Source of the DNA: JAGORL01 sp964372415
GTDB taxonomy: Bacteria; Patescibacteriota; Patescibacteriia; UBA9934
Assembly: GCA_964372415.1 (NCBI GenBank)
Contig: CAYJQH010000001.1
Span: 45,828-109,827, forward strand
Direction: 5' to 3'
Length of the DNA: 64,000 bases
Shown: positions 7,919 to 15,834 of the stretch, piece after piece
Layout: every line of letters begins with the position of its first letter
How positions within the stretch are numbered: position 1 is the first letter of the stretch
Translations under genes and position numbers: made by a program
The notes under the pieces: model-generated
The model's input: the letters and a program-made list of their open reading frames with translations, nothing else
Told to the model about the DNA's origin: nothing
Database searches by the model: none

Positions 7919-8404
7919 TCACTGCCTGTGCGCTAGCTCGCCGCCTTCATTTTCTGCGTAATAAAGATTGATCACCACGTTTTTTTCATTACTCATATAC
8001 CCGTGACCTGGCCAGGAATCGCCAGCTACAATTCGATCAACGCCCTTTATGACAGTGTTTCCACCTAGAGTTTCATTTGTTATTGTTTGGTACTCACCAG
8101 AAAATCTTTGTTCAGTAAGATCAACGTTCGAGGTAATCTCAATGAAAAATGCGTTATCTTCGTAATCAAAATTAGGATCGTCTGAGCCGACAAAGTTTTG
8201 AATGCGAACTCGATCCCCCTCTTGCCTTAATTCGTACGAGTAATCAACCGGCAATGAATAACTGTCAGTATTCACAAATTCCCATTCTCCGCTTGGAAAC
8301 GCGGTCTCCCAATTCTCAACCGTTTCACTTTCCGGATTTGTTACGGTTACGCACCCACCACCTAACAATATAAGTCCCATTGCACCTAGAAGAAGGTTTT
8401 TCAT
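7919..8404 (-). CDS. Small lipoprotein of unknown function
   Basis: 161 residues. A signal peptide with lipobox LGGGC (Cys at about residue 18) predicts a lipid-anchored surface protein. The mature part is acidic and beta-rich, with no cysteine other than the lipidated one. No family recognised. No Shine-Dalgarno before the ATG at 8404; a TATAAA-like box lies about 20 nt upstream on the minus strand. Confidence 0.68.
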   Translation of the reverse strand: MKNLLLGAMGLILLGGGCVTVTNPESETVENWETAFPSGEWEFVNTDSYSLPVDYSYELRQEGDRVRIQNFVGSDDPNFDYEDNAFFIEITSNVDLTEQRFSGEYQTITNETLGGNTVIKGVDRIVAGDSWPGHGYMSNEKNVVINLYYAENEGGELAHRQ

Positions 8405-8457
8405 AGAGAAGTTTAAGAATTTATAACACGCTTTGAAAATTTGGCAAAAATAATTGC

Positions 8458-8485
8458 TTGCTGAGGTAGTGTTTTCATGTAAACT
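8458..8485 (+). promoter_or_regulatory. Promoter of the RdgB-like gene
   Basis: TTGCTG (8458-8463), 16 nt, TAAACT (8480-8485), followed by a GGAGG ribosome binding site and ATG 8501. Confidence 0.5.
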
Positions 8486-8500
8486 GTTCGCGGAGGATAT

Positions 8501-9037
8501 ATGAAAGTAACATTTGTCACGGGTAATCCCAATAAACTCGCCGAAGCTCAGCAGATTCTGGGCATGGATTTGGCGAGCCGGAAAATCGACCTTCCGGAGC
8601 TGCAGTCCATGAACCTACGCGAGATCGTCGAGGGCAAGGTTCGGGCGGCCTTCGCTGAAGTTCAAGGGCCGGTCATGGTCAAAGATGTGAGTGTCGAGAT
8701 TGCCGCTCTTGGCGGTTTACCGGGACCATTCGTGAAGTTTTGGGAAAAACTCGTCGACTACGAGCGCGCACTGATTGTCGCTGATCATCAGAAGAACCAT
8801 GTGATGGTGGTCTGTTGCGGCGTTGGCTATAAGGACGCTGATCGTGAGCTGTACGCCGAGAGCACAGTTCTCGGTAGGCTTGTTTCTCGACGTGGCGAAG
8901 ATGGTTGGGGCTTCGACTTTTACTTCCTTCCCGACGGCAAGCAAGAAACCTACGCCGAAATGGGTCGCGAAGCAAAGAATCAAATCTCCCATCGCAGCCA
9001 AGCTTTCCGCAAGATGCGGGAGATGCTCGGCGCTTAA
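8501..9037 (+). CDS. RdgB/HAM1 family non-canonical purine NTP pyrophosphatase
   Basis: 178 residues. HAM1 enzymes hydrolyse XTP, ITP and dITP to the monophosphate and keep deaminated purines out of nucleic acids. The N-terminal VTFVTGNPNKLAEAQ carries the TGN-K signature. Further family points are VKDVSVEIAALGGLPGPFVK (usually EDSGL...PGxYS) and GWGFDFYFLPDG (usually GWGYDPIFxP). The acidic catalytic part EDSG is changed to VKDVS, so activity or substrate may differ from canonical RdgB. Strong ribosome binding site GGAGG; ends at a clear terminator. Confidence 0.82.
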   Translation: MKVTFVTGNPNKLAEAQQILGMDLASRKIDLPELQSMNLREIVEGKVRAAFAEVQGPVMVKDVSVEIAALGGLPGPFVKFWEKLVDYERALIVADHQKNHVMVVCCGVGYKDADRELYAESTVLGRLVSRRGEDGWGFDFYFLPDGKQETYAEMGREAKNQISHRSQAFRKMREMLGA

Positions 9038-9038
9038 A

Positions 9039-9068
9039 CACGGCCCCCACGGGCCGCGTTTCTTTTTT
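9039..9068 (+). terminator. Intrinsic terminator of the RdgB-like gene
   Basis: ACGGCCC / GGGCCGCGT hairpin with a CCAC loop, followed by TTCTTTTTT. Confidence 0.82.
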
Positions 9069-9075
9069 AGGTGAC

Positions 9076-9108
9076 TTGACGTTAACATAACCTAAAGTTA
9101 AACTTTAG
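9076..9108 (+). promoter_or_regulatory. Promoter and palindromic operator of the toxin-antitoxin pair
   Basis: TTGACG (9076-9081), 17 nt, TAAACT (9099-9104). A perfect palindrome CTAAAGTTAAACTTTAG (9092-9108) lies over the -10 box. Antitoxins of the Phd/YefM type repress their own operon through such sites, so this is a likely autoregulatory operator; that role is inferred. Confidence 0.62.
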
Positions 9109-9115
9109 ATAATCT

Positions 9116-9328
9116 ATGAACCACATTGTTAATCTCAAGGAGCTTCGCGAACACATGCCTAAATATGCGGCCCGGGTAAAAAAAGGCGAATCCTTTTTAG
9201 TGATGAAGCGCTCCAAACCACTTTTTCGCGTGGCACCAGTTGAACACGAGCTCTGGGAAGAAGTGATTGATTTTACCTCCCTCAAGCGTGGCGGAGTCGA
9301 TATCAAAGAGCTTCTCGCCCGCTTGTAG
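9116..9328 (+). CDS. Phd/YefM-type antitoxin
   Basis: 70 residues. The N-terminal MNHIVNLKELREHMPKYAARVKKGE followed by FLVMKRSKPLFRVAPV is the Phd/YefM fold: a DNA-binding half that dimerises and contacts the operator. The C-terminal 25 residues would wrap the toxin. One base separates it from the toxin gene, and a palindrome covers its promoter. Assignment rests on fold pattern and context. Confidence 0.85.
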   Translation: MNHIVNLKELREHMPKYAARVKKGESFLVMKRSKPLFRVAPVEHELWEEVIDFTSLKRGGVDIKELLARL

Positions 9329-9329
9329 T

Positions 9330-9578
9330 ATGGTTGATCAGATTGAGAAGGCGTTGCGTAAACTGACAGAAAAAGAAAGGAAGAAAATCAAGGCACTTTT
9401 GCAGATGATTTTGACCGGTGATTTGGTGACGCTCAATGTCCAGAAGCTCAAAGAGCATGACGATATTTTTCGGGTTCGTAAAGGCGATCTGCGGATTATA
9501 TTTCGTAAGACAAAAGAAGGAACCATCATGATTTTAGCCCTGGAACGACGCTCCGAATCGACGTATAAGGATCTCTAG
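9330..9578 (+). CDS. RelE/ParE-superfamily toxin
   Basis: 82 residues when started at ATG 9330, one base after the antitoxin stop. The C-terminal half FRVRKGDLRIIFRKTKEGTIMILALERRSESTYK is the RelE/ParE barrel, ending in basic residues expected for an RNA-cleaving RelE-type toxin. A helical N-terminal half (IEKALRKLTEKERKKIKALL) precedes it. Likely a ribosome-dependent mRNA interferase; a gyrase-directed ParE activity is the alternative. Confidence 0.85.
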   Translation: MVDQIEKALRKLTEKERKKIKALLQMILTGDLVTLNVQKLKEHDDIFRVRKGDLRIIFRKTKEGTIMILALERRSESTYKDL

Positions 9579-9660
9579 TTGACCATTTTGGCGAATACCG
9601 CTAAGCTACTGCCCGTTCGCTTTAATTAATTTCATCTCACAGATCAGGTCGCCCAAGAAG

Positions 9661-9712
9661 CATCGGATCCTCCCCTGGTGAATAACTAGGGGCCCGCATG
9701 CGAGACCCGATC
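9661..9712 (+). promoter_or_regulatory. Structured leader of rpsB
   Basis: The 5' region of rpsB can fold with an outer stem ATCGG (9662-9666) / CCGAT (9707-9711), an inner hairpin CCCCT (9672-9676) / AGGGG (9688-9692), and a GCATGC palindrome. It stands 20 nt before the uS2 start, where S2 autoregulatory leaders occur in other bacteria. The regulatory role is inferred. Confidence 0.4.
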
Positions 9713-9730
9713 GAGGATAAAAGGAAACTT

Positions 9731-10561
9731 ATGAAAGTCCCATCAGTTCTTGAAATGCTCAAGGCGGGTGTCCACTTTGGCCATCAGTCTTCGCGTTGGC
9801 ATCCCAAAATGAAGCCGTTCATCTTCGGTACCCGAGGTGGCGTGCACATCTTCGACGTCGAAAAGACGGTCGAAAAACTCGAGGAAGCTATTAGTTACGT
9901 TGAAAAGCTCGTAGCCAAAGGCGGTACTATTCTGTTTGTTGGCACGAAGAGCCAGGCCCAAGATATCGTGGCTAAAGCAGCCAAGGCCTGTAACATGCCG
10001 TACGTAGACGTGCGTTGGCTTGGTGGAACGCTGACCAACTTCGGTCAGCTCCAGAAGCTCGTCAAACATTATCTTGACCTAAAAGACAAACGCGAAAAGG
10101 GAGAGCTGCGTAAATACACCAAACTCGAACAACTTCATTTTGATCGTGAAATCGCTGAGCTCGACGAACAAATCGGTGGTATTAGTACTATGATGCGTAT
10201 GCCGGACGCAATTTTTGTCTTGGATGCGCGTCACGACAAAACAGCTGTCCGAGAAGCCATCAGCGTTAAGCTCCCGATCATTGCTCTCGTTGATAGCAAT
10301 GTAAATCCGACTGGTATCGCTTACGTCATTCCCGGCAACGATGATGCCGTTGGTTCTATTGAACTCGTGTCTAAGCTCATGTCTGATGCCGTTAACGATG
10401 GCAAAAAGAAAGCGGCCAACGAAGCTCGTGCTGCCGCTGAAGTCCGTAAGGCCATCGATGATGAGGTTAAGGTTTCCGAGAAAGCTAAAGAAGTGGTTGA
10501 AGAACTCGACGACAAGATTAAAGAACAGCTCGCCCAAGAGGCGATGGCAGAAAAGAAATAA
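9731..10561 (+). CDS. rpsB: 30S ribosomal protein uS2
   Basis: The start is placed at ATG 9731 (MKVPSVLEMLKAGVHFGHQ), preceded by AAAGGA; an upstream ATG at 9698 would add 11 non-homologous residues that fall in the structured leader. 276 residues. The family signatures HFGHQSSRWHPKMKPFI and DVRWLGGTLTNF are clear. The last 45 residues form a charged coiled-coil-like tail (KAIDDEVKVSEKAKEVVEEL), longer than in E. coli S2. Forms an rpsB-tsf operon, spacing 3 nt. Confidence 0.96.
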   Translation: MKVPSVLEMLKAGVHFGHQSSRWHPKMKPFIFGTRGGVHIFDVEKTVEKLEEAISYVEKLVAKGGTILFVGTKSQAQDIVAKAAKACNMPYVDVRWLGGTLTNFGQLQKLVKHYLDLKDKREKGELRKYTKLEQLHFDREIAELDEQIGGISTMMRMPDAIFVLDARHDKTAVREAISVKLPIIALVDSNVNPTGIAYVIPGNDDAVGSIELVSKLMSDAVNDGKKKAANEARAAAEVRKAIDDEVKVSEKAKEVVEELDDKIKEQLAQEAMAEKK

Positions 10562-10564
10562 CTT

Positions 10565-11158
10565 ATGACCATTTCTGCAAGTGACGTCGCTAAGCTCCGC
10601 GACCTGACGGGAGCGGGAATGATGGATGCCAAGAAAGCACTGACCGAAACTGGTGGTGATCTAGACAAGGCAGTTGATTGGCTCCGCAAAAACGGGGCTA
10701 CCAAAGTGGCAAAGAAGGCCGAACGAACTACTGCCGAAGGTCGAATTCATACCTACACGCACGGGAACGGCAAGCTTGCTGTTATGGTGGAGGTTATGTG
10801 TGAAACCGATTTTGTGGCCCGGAACAAAGATTTCATTGAGTTTTGCCAGGATCTAGCCTTGCACATTGCCGCCGCCGCCCCGCAGTACACCACCCGGAAT
10901 CAAGTTCCAGCTGAGGTCATTGAGCGCGAAAAGGCTATCTATCGCGAACAGTTGGCCGCTGAAGGGAAGCCGGCTGAGGTGGCGGAGAAAATTATTGAAG
11001 GCAAGCTCAGTAAGTTCTACGAAGAGATCGTTCTCCTCGATCAAAAATTTGTGAAAGACGATAGTCTAACCATCACCAATCTGCTTGAACAAAAAGTGAC
11101 GAGCATCGGTGAAAACATTCGTCTCGGTCGCTTTGTTCGTTTGCAACTTGGTGTCTAA
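10565..11158 (+). CDS. tsf: Elongation factor Ts
   Basis: 197 residues, clearly shorter than the 280-residue E. coli form, as in Patescibacteria and Thermus. EF-Ts recycles EF-Tu by exchanging GDP for GTP. The N-terminal UBA-like domain (LRDLTGAGMMDAKKALTE) is present, followed by the EF-Tu contact motif CETDFVARN. Only one core subdomain seems present. Ends just before the palindrome that precedes gap. Confidence 0.96.
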   Translation: MTISASDVAKLRDLTGAGMMDAKKALTETGGDLDKAVDWLRKNGATKVAKKAERTTAEGRIHTYTHGNGKLAVMVEVMCETDFVARNKDFIEFCQDLALHIAAAAPQYTTRNQVPAEVIEREKAIYREQLAAEGKPAEVAEKIIEGKLSKFYEEIVLLDQKFVKDDSLTITNLLEQKVTSIGENIRLGRFVRLQLGV

Positions 11159-11174
11159 GCACCGTTTGTCGCAA

Positions 11175-11261
11175 GTCGTTTATCGTTTGTTGTGCGCAAA
11201 GAGTGCAGACTCCGGTCTGTACTTTTTGTTTACCTACGAAAACCGACTCACGATAAACGAC
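11175..11261. repeat. Nested palindrome between tsf and gap
   Basis: The outer arms GTCGTTTATCGT (11175-11186) and ACGATAAACGAC (11250-11261) are perfectly complementary. An inner hairpin GTGCAGAC-TCCG-GTCTGTAC follows, with a short T-run after it that could end tsf transcription. The gap -10 box starts 9 nt later. Confidence 0.8.
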
Positions 11262-11267
11262 CAACGA

Positions 11268-11276
11268 TGCTATAAT
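11268..11276 (+). promoter_or_regulatory. Extended -10 box of gap, probable leaderless start
   Basis: TGCTATAAT (TG at 11268-11269, TATAAT at 11271-11276) ends 9 nt before the ATG at 11286. Transcription should begin about 3 nt before the start codon. No Shine-Dalgarno is present. Confidence 0.65.
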
Positions 11277-11285
11277 CGCCTATAT

Positions 11286-12296
11286 ATGCCTAAGGTCGCC
11301 ATTAACGGCTTCGGCCGGATCGGTCGTTCTTTGTTTCGTTCCGCCTGGATGGCGCACCCTGACTTTGAGGTGGTCGCGATTAACGATCTGACAGACGCCG
11401 CCACACTCGCCTACCTTCTCAAGCACGATACCAACTATGGAACCTGGGACATGCCGGTCAAAGCTATCGGCAAGTCGCTCGTCATCGCTGGTAAAAAGAT
11501 TCCAATTCTTGCGGAAAAAGATCCGGCCATGTTGCCCTGGAATAAGCTGCAGGTGGAGATTGTTGTTGAATCAACTGGGTTTTTTACTACCGAAGACAAG
11601 GCTTCGGCCCACCTCAAAGCCGGCGCAGGTCGCGTAGTTCTCTCAGCTCCGGCCAAAGAAGGTGATGTGCCAACCTATGTAATCGGGGTGAATGATAAAG
11701 ACCTAGCAAACGACAAACGTAAAGTTATTAGCAACGCTTCGTGTACTACGAATTGCGTCGCGCCGGTAACGGCAGTTATTGAGGAGGCCTTCGGAATCGA
11801 CAAAGCAATCATGACAACAGTTCACGGTTACACTGCCTCACAAGCTCTCGTTGATAGTCCAAAAAAAGATCTGCGCGAGGGTCGAGCCGCAGCCGAAAAT
11901 ATGGTACCGACCACAACTGGTGCTGCGATTGCGGTAACAAAGACACTCCCCCAGCTCAAAAATAAATTCGATGGTTTATCGATTCGCGTTCCGCTGTCCA
12001 CAGTTTCCTTGGCTGACATGGTTTTTTTGCTCAAGAAGCGAACGACTAAAGAAAAAGTCATTAGTGTCCTTGAAACAGCGAGTCGTACCGCTCGTTTTAA
12101 AGGTATTCTTGGTGTTAGTCACGAGCCACTTGTTTCAAGTGATTACCGGGGCGATCCTCGTTCAGCAATTGTTGACGCCGAACTCACCTACGTTGTGCAG
12201 GGAAATCTGATTAAAGTTGTTGCTTGGTACGATAACGAGTGGGGGTATGCGAATAGATTAGCCGAACTTTGCCTCATGGCAGCCCCCAAATCGTAG
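11286..12296 (+). CDS. gap: Glyceraldehyde-3-phosphate dehydrogenase, type I
   Basis: 336 residues from ATG 11286; a longer frame upstream runs through the palindrome and is not the gene. Converts glyceraldehyde-3-phosphate to 1,3-bisphosphoglycerate with NAD(P). N-terminal VAINGFGRIGRSLFR binds the cofactor. The catalytic Cys is in SNASCTTNC. C-terminal WYDNEWGYANRL is the family signature. First gene of the run gap-X-ndh-pgk-SIMPL-eno, so glycolysis enzymes and an NADH dehydrogenase are co-located. Confidence 0.97.
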   Translation: MPKVAINGFGRIGRSLFRSAWMAHPDFEVVAINDLTDAATLAYLLKHDTNYGTWDMPVKAIGKSLVIAGKKIPILAEKDPAMLPWNKLQVEIVVESTGFFTTEDKASAHLKAGAGRVVLSAPAKEGDVPTYVIGVNDKDLANDKRKVISNASCTTNCVAPVTAVIEEAFGIDKAIMTTVHGYTASQALVDSPKKDLREGRAAAENMVPTTTGAAIAVTKTLPQLKNKFDGLSIRVPLSTVSLADMVFLLKKRTTKEKVISVLETASRTARFKGILGVSHEPLVSSDYRGDPRSAIVDAELTYVVQGNLIKVVAWYDNEWGYANRLAELCLMAAPKS

Positions 12297-12297
12297 T

Positions 12298-12532
12298 ATG
12301 CGCGTACAAACTGCATTTGAAAAAATTGCCCAGGCAACAAACGGTCGAATTTTTGGCTTTTGTTTTGTTNNNNNNNNNNNNNNNNNNNNNNNNNNNNNNN
12401 NNNNNNNNNNNNNNNNNNNNNNNNNNNNNNNNNNNNNNNNNNNNNNNNNNNNNNNNNNNNNNNNNNNNNGACGGAATTATTTTGCGTAACATTCGACGCC
12501 CGGGAAAAGTGGCCAAATTTTTGTTCGGCTAG
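12298..12532 (+). CDS. Small conserved-type protein interrupted by an assembly gap
   Basis: ATG 12298 follows the gap stop by one base and opens MRVQTAFEKIAQATNGRIFG, cut by N bases at 12370. After the gap an open frame DGIILRNIRRPGKVAKFLFG ends at TAG 12530-12532, 3 nt before ndh. The two halves are in different frames only because 100 N is an arbitrary filler. The mix of a basic start and a short beta-rich end with IxLDGI-like pattern resembles small SH3-like proteins found in phages and Patescibacteria, but this is a guess. Length unknown. Confidence 0.45.
12370..12469. other. Scaffold gap (100 N)
   Basis: Exactly 100 N, a conventional unknown-length gap. It cuts a small gene between gap and ndh. 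The flanks share no repeated sequence. Confidence 0.98.
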
Positions 12533-12535
12533 GCT

Positions 12536-13813
12536 ATGACAACTAAACGGTCCCGCGTGGTTATTTTAGGAGGTGGGTTTGCGGGTTTAGTCACCGCTCA
12601 TAATTTAGCGCGTCATAAATTTGCGAAACGTCGGGCTGAAGTGACGGTCATTGACGTCACTACAGCTCACCTCTACACACCGTGGTTGTACGAAGTAGCG
12701 ACAGCCGGCTTGTCAAAGTTAGATGAGGCCACGCGAGACATTGTGGAAAATTCCGTAAATCTTGAATATACCAAATTAGCTGACTTTAAGGGCATTCGTT
12801 TTGTTCATGAGAAGATTGTCGGTCTTAACACCAAGACCCGCCATGTAATTTTAGCTGAAGATCGTCATGTCCCTTACGACATTCTACTTGTTTCGCTTGG
12901 CGCCGAGCCGAATTACTTCGGTATTCCCGGACTCCCCGATCACGCCCTGACGCTCAAAACGTTCGATGATGCTCACCGTATTCGTAACGCAGCAGCAAGA
13001 CTTATAAAGGGAGCGACGCGCTATGATCCAAAACACATTGTGGTTTGTGGCGGCGGTCCAAACGGTATTGAGTTCATGAGTGAACTCGCAAACACCGTCC
13101 GTGTTCTTGAACGTAAAGGGACAATCCCCCGCGGCGCTGTTCATATTACTCTCATTGATGCTTCGGCCGAGACGAACAGTATTTTGCCTGAACCATTACG
13201 GAGTAAAGCGAACGCTCACCTGAAGCGACTGGGTATCACGCTTGCCCCAAAACTTCGGGTAACGGAAGTTGGCCCTGGATTCGTCAAAGCCTTTACCGAA
13301 AGCGGCAAAGAGCATGATGCTATTCGTTTCCCGTCAGATCTCACCATTTGGTCAGGCGGCGTTAAAGTACGTGAACTCATAGCCAAATTACCCTTCGCCA
13401 AAGACCCCAAAGGACGCATTTTAGTTGAAGACACTTTTCATGTTCCCGACTTCCCGGGTGTTTTCGCGGCGGGCGATTGTGCGGCGCAAAAAAATCCTTT
13501 TACCAATAGACCCGATCCGCAAAGTGCCCAGGTGGCGCATTATCAAGCCCATTATGTGGCTAAGAATATTCGCCACCTGATGGCTGGTAAGCCACTTAAG
13601 CCAATGAAATTTCCCAAGCGTTGGCATTTTATGTGTGCTATGGGCGGCAAAGTGGCGGCGGGTGTTTTGTTTGGGGTCAGAATTTGGGGCTACCATGGAT
13701 ATCTGCTTCGACGTTTAATTGATTTACGATATTTCGTCACACTTTTGCCGCTCATTCCGGCAATTCGATTGTGGCTACGGGCTATGCGGGTTTTTGGTTT
13801 GAACGATAAATAA
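12536..13813 (+). CDS. ndh: Type II NADH dehydrogenase (NDH-2)
   Basis: 425 residues. NDH-2 oxidises NADH with FAD and passes electrons to a membrane quinone without pumping ions. The FAD site is VVILGGGFAGLVTAHNLA, the NADH site is HIVVCGGGPNGIEFMSELA, and the second FAD contact is FPGVFAAGDCA followed by DPQSAQVAHYQA. The C-terminus has the amphipathic membrane-binding region seen in NDH-2 (RLIDLRYFVTLLPLIPAIRL). Lying between gap and pgk, it could recycle glycolytic NADH. No quinone biosynthesis or terminal oxidase gene is in the window. Confidence 0.9.
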   Translation: MTTKRSRVVILGGGFAGLVTAHNLARHKFAKRRAEVTVIDVTTAHLYTPWLYEVATAGLSKLDEATRDIVENSVNLEYTKLADFKGIRFVHEKIVGLNTKTRHVILAEDRHVPYDILLVSLGAEPNYFGIPGLPDHALTLKTFDDAHRIRNAAARLIKGATRYDPKHIVVCGGGPNGIEFMSELANTVRVLERKGTIPRGAVHITLIDASAETNSILPEPLRSKANAHLKRLGITLAPKLRVTEVGPGFVKAFTESGKEHDAIRFPSDLTIWSGGVKVRELIAKLPFAKDPKGRILVEDTFHVPDFPGVFAAGDCAAQKNPFTNRPDPQSAQVAHYQAHYVAKNIRHLMAGKPLKPMKFPKRWHFMCAMGGKVAAGVLFGVRIWGYHGYLLRRLIDLRYFVTLLPLIPAIRLWLRAMRVFGLNDK

Positions 13814-13814
13814 T

Positions 13815-14927
13815 ATGCGACTTCGAACTTGGTCAAAAGATGACATTTCGCGGGGAAGCAAGGTGCTTCTCAGGCTTGATGTCAACGTGCCGGTCTTGCG
13901 CGGTAGCGCGGGTGATTCCGGCCCCAAGGGCCGGATTGCGCAGGCGCTGCCAGAAATTAACCGCCTGCGCCGCCGCGGCGCACGAATTATTATTGCAGCG
14001 CACCGCGGCGACCCGCACGGCCACGCGGACCGTCGACTTTCGCTTACTCCTATGGCGCGAGCCTTATCCACTGAGTTAGCGACTTCGGTCACCCTGATCC
14101 AAAATTTTGCTGTCCCCGAAATGAAAAACGGAGAGGTTTGTTTGCTTGAAAATCTTCGTTTTCATCCCGGTGAAGAAATGAATGATGACCATTTTGCAGC
14201 CAAGCTTGCCGCTCTTGCTCAAATTTACGTAAATAACGCCTTTGGTGTTTGTCATCGTCGTCACGCTTCGGTGCACGCCATAACCCGCCATCTCCCAAGT
14301 TTTGCCGGCGAACTTCTAGAGCGTGAAGTCGCCGAGCTTTTACGTCCGGCCAGGCGCCCGTATGTGCTCCTACTTGGTGGCGTAAAAATTGCCACTAAAT
14401 TACCCCTGCTTGAGAATTTAGGAAGAAAAGTAGATAAAATTCTTCTGGGCGGTGGTTTAGCCATCACTTGTCTTATGGCAAGTGAGGTCGAACTTCCAGT
14501 TTATCCAGCTAATCTTATGGAAGAACCAGATCTTGTTGCTGCTCGAAAAATTCTTCGTAAATGGGGGCGAAAGATCTTATTACCTTTGGACGTCGTTGCT
14601 GCCCCCCGTCGACAGGTTATAACAGATATTGGACCTAAAACCATAGAAGCTTATAAACTTGTTTTAAGCCAAGCTAAGGAGGTTTTATGGAACGGCCCGC
14701 TTGGCATTATTGAGCGCCGCGACGGTCAAGCGGCCACGCGCTCTTTGGCTAGAGCTATAACTCATCAAAAAAATTTGCGCTCCGTTACGGGCGGTGGAGA
14801 AACGGTTGACATGCTAGAGAAAGAGCACTTGGCGCATAAATTTTCTCACGTCTCAACGGGTGGTGGTGCCATGCTCGCCCTGCTCTCTGGCAATCGTTTA
14901 CCCGGACTCGATGCACTAAGAAACTAG
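13815..14927 (+). CDS. pgk: Phosphoglycerate kinase
   Basis: 370 residues, shorter than the usual 390-400. Makes ATP from 1,3-bisphosphoglycerate. N-terminal KVLLRLDVNVPV is canonical. Several signatures are changed: the usual SHxGRP segment reads AAHRGDPHG, VNDAFG reads VNNAFG, and GGGDSxA reads GGGETVDML. The substrate-binding ENLRFHPGEE is kept. The stop codon lies within the 5' arm of the next palindrome. Only one base separates it from ndh, so the two are co-transcribed. Confidence 0.94.
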   Translation: MRLRTWSKDDISRGSKVLLRLDVNVPVLRGSAGDSGPKGRIAQALPEINRLRRRGARIIIAAHRGDPHGHADRRLSLTPMARALSTELATSVTLIQNFAVPEMKNGEVCLLENLRFHPGEEMNDDHFAAKLAALAQIYVNNAFGVCHRRHASVHAITRHLPSFAGELLEREVAELLRPARRPYVLLLGGVKIATKLPLLENLGRKVDKILLGGGLAITCLMASEVELPVYPANLMEEPDLVAARKILRKWGRKILLPLDVVAAPRRQVITDIGPKTIEAYKLVLSQAKEVLWNGPLGIIERRDGQAATRSLARAITHQKNLRSVTGGGETVDMLEKEHLAHKFSHVSTGGGAMLALLSGNRLPGLDALRN

Positions 14928-15015
14928 CCACTAACCAGCTGGCAACTAGCCAGTCACTAAGGCGCTGGCCACGAGCTACTAACAACCAGTTGTTCAGCTA
15001 GTAGTTAGTGGCTAG
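14924..15015. repeat. CTAG-rich palindrome that includes the pgk stop codon
   Basis: The outer arms CTAGCCACTAAC (14924-14935) and GTTAGTGGCTAG (15004-15015) are perfect inverted copies. The interior is full of ACTAGC/GCTAGT words that can pair further. The pgk TAG (14925-14927) lies inside the left arm. Confidence 0.82.
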
Positions 15016-15032
15016 TCAGTAGTAGCTAATGA

Positions 15033-15038
15033 TATACT
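15033..15038 (+). promoter_or_regulatory. -10 box TATACT before the SIMPL gene
   Basis: TATACT follows the palindrome by 17 nt. Unlike gap or metK, this gene also has a ribosome binding site (GGAGG 15057-15061 region) before its ATG. Confidence 0.45.
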
Positions 15039-15061
15039 CAGGTTAATTAATCTTTGGAGGT

Positions 15062-15832
15062 ATGGCAGCTTTACAACGTTCTACGTCAGTGACAAGTGGC
15101 GGTTTTTGGCCACACTGGAAAGACAACAAATTGTTTTCTTTACTACTCGCCATATTACTTGTTTACATAATTGTTTGGTTGAGCCAAAAGATTGAGAACG
15201 AAGGTTTTTCTGAGCAAATGGCCCCTTCACTTTCGGTCACCGCCACCGGGGATGCTGTTTTGGAGACCAATTTGGCTACCGTTGATCTGGGAGTGACTAC
15301 GAATGACGTGACGGCTAATAAATCACAAGATGCCAACACCGAAAAAAGCAATAGTTTAATTGCTAAACTAAAAGAAATGGGGATAGATGATCGTGATATT
15401 AAGACCTCAAACTATAGTATTTATCCGCAATACGATTACACCCTTAGTCCACCGGTTGTGGTGGGTTTTGAAACTAACCAAACCGTAACGGTTCGCATTC
15501 GCAATAAAGATCTGGTGGGGCCAATCCTGTCGGCAGCCGGTGATTTGGGAGCAACAAACGTTGGCAATGTACGTTATGAAGCCGATGACACCACGAACGC
15601 CGAAGCCGTGGCTCGAGCAGAAGCTATCGAAAATGCTCACGAACAAGCAGAACAAATTGCAAAATCATTAGGCGTCAGTCTAGGCGATATCGTGAGTTAT
15701 AGTGAATCATTTGGTTCGCCGGTTTTCTATAGTTATCGCGGTGAAGCCTTGGGCGGAGATGGTGGCGTAAACATCCCGGAAGGTGAATCAGAAGTCAACG
15801 TGACTGTTTATGTAAACTACGCTATCCGCTAG
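15062..15832 (+). CDS. SIMPL (DUF541) domain protein, membrane-anchored
   Basis: 256 residues. A helix at about 26-42 (LFSLLLAILLVYIIVWL) anchors the protein; the rest is outside. The SIMPL domain starts at about 57 (LSVTATGDAVLETNLATVDL) and includes ALREA-like AEAIENAHEQAEQIAKSLGV and the closing EVNVTVYVNYAI. Family members include the periplasmic YggE, linked to oxidative stress, and the outer-membrane oscillin-like protein; the role here is unknown. GGAGG lies just before the ATG. It sits between pgk and eno with no evident metabolic link. Confidence 0.9.
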   Translation: MAALQRSTSVTSGGFWPHWKDNKLFSLLLAILLVYIIVWLSQKIENEGFSEQMAPSLSVTATGDAVLETNLATVDLGVTTNDVTANKSQDANTEKSNSLIAKLKEMGIDDRDIKTSNYSIYPQYDYTLSPPVVVGFETNQTVTVRIRNKDLVGPILSAAGDLGATNVGNVRYEADDTTNAEAVARAEAIENAHEQAEQIAKSLGVSLGDIVSYSESFGSPVFYSYRGEALGGDGGVNIPEGESEVNVTVYVNYAIR

Positions 15833-15834
15833 TT

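Noticed and set aside
10079..10704. Minus-strand frames opposite rpsB and tsf
   Set aside because: Shadows of rpsB and tsf; no start signals.
11109..11285. N-terminal extension of Gap in the same frame
   Set aside because: It would translate the palindrome and lies upstream of the extended -10 box; Gap homologues start at the VAINGFGRIG segment.
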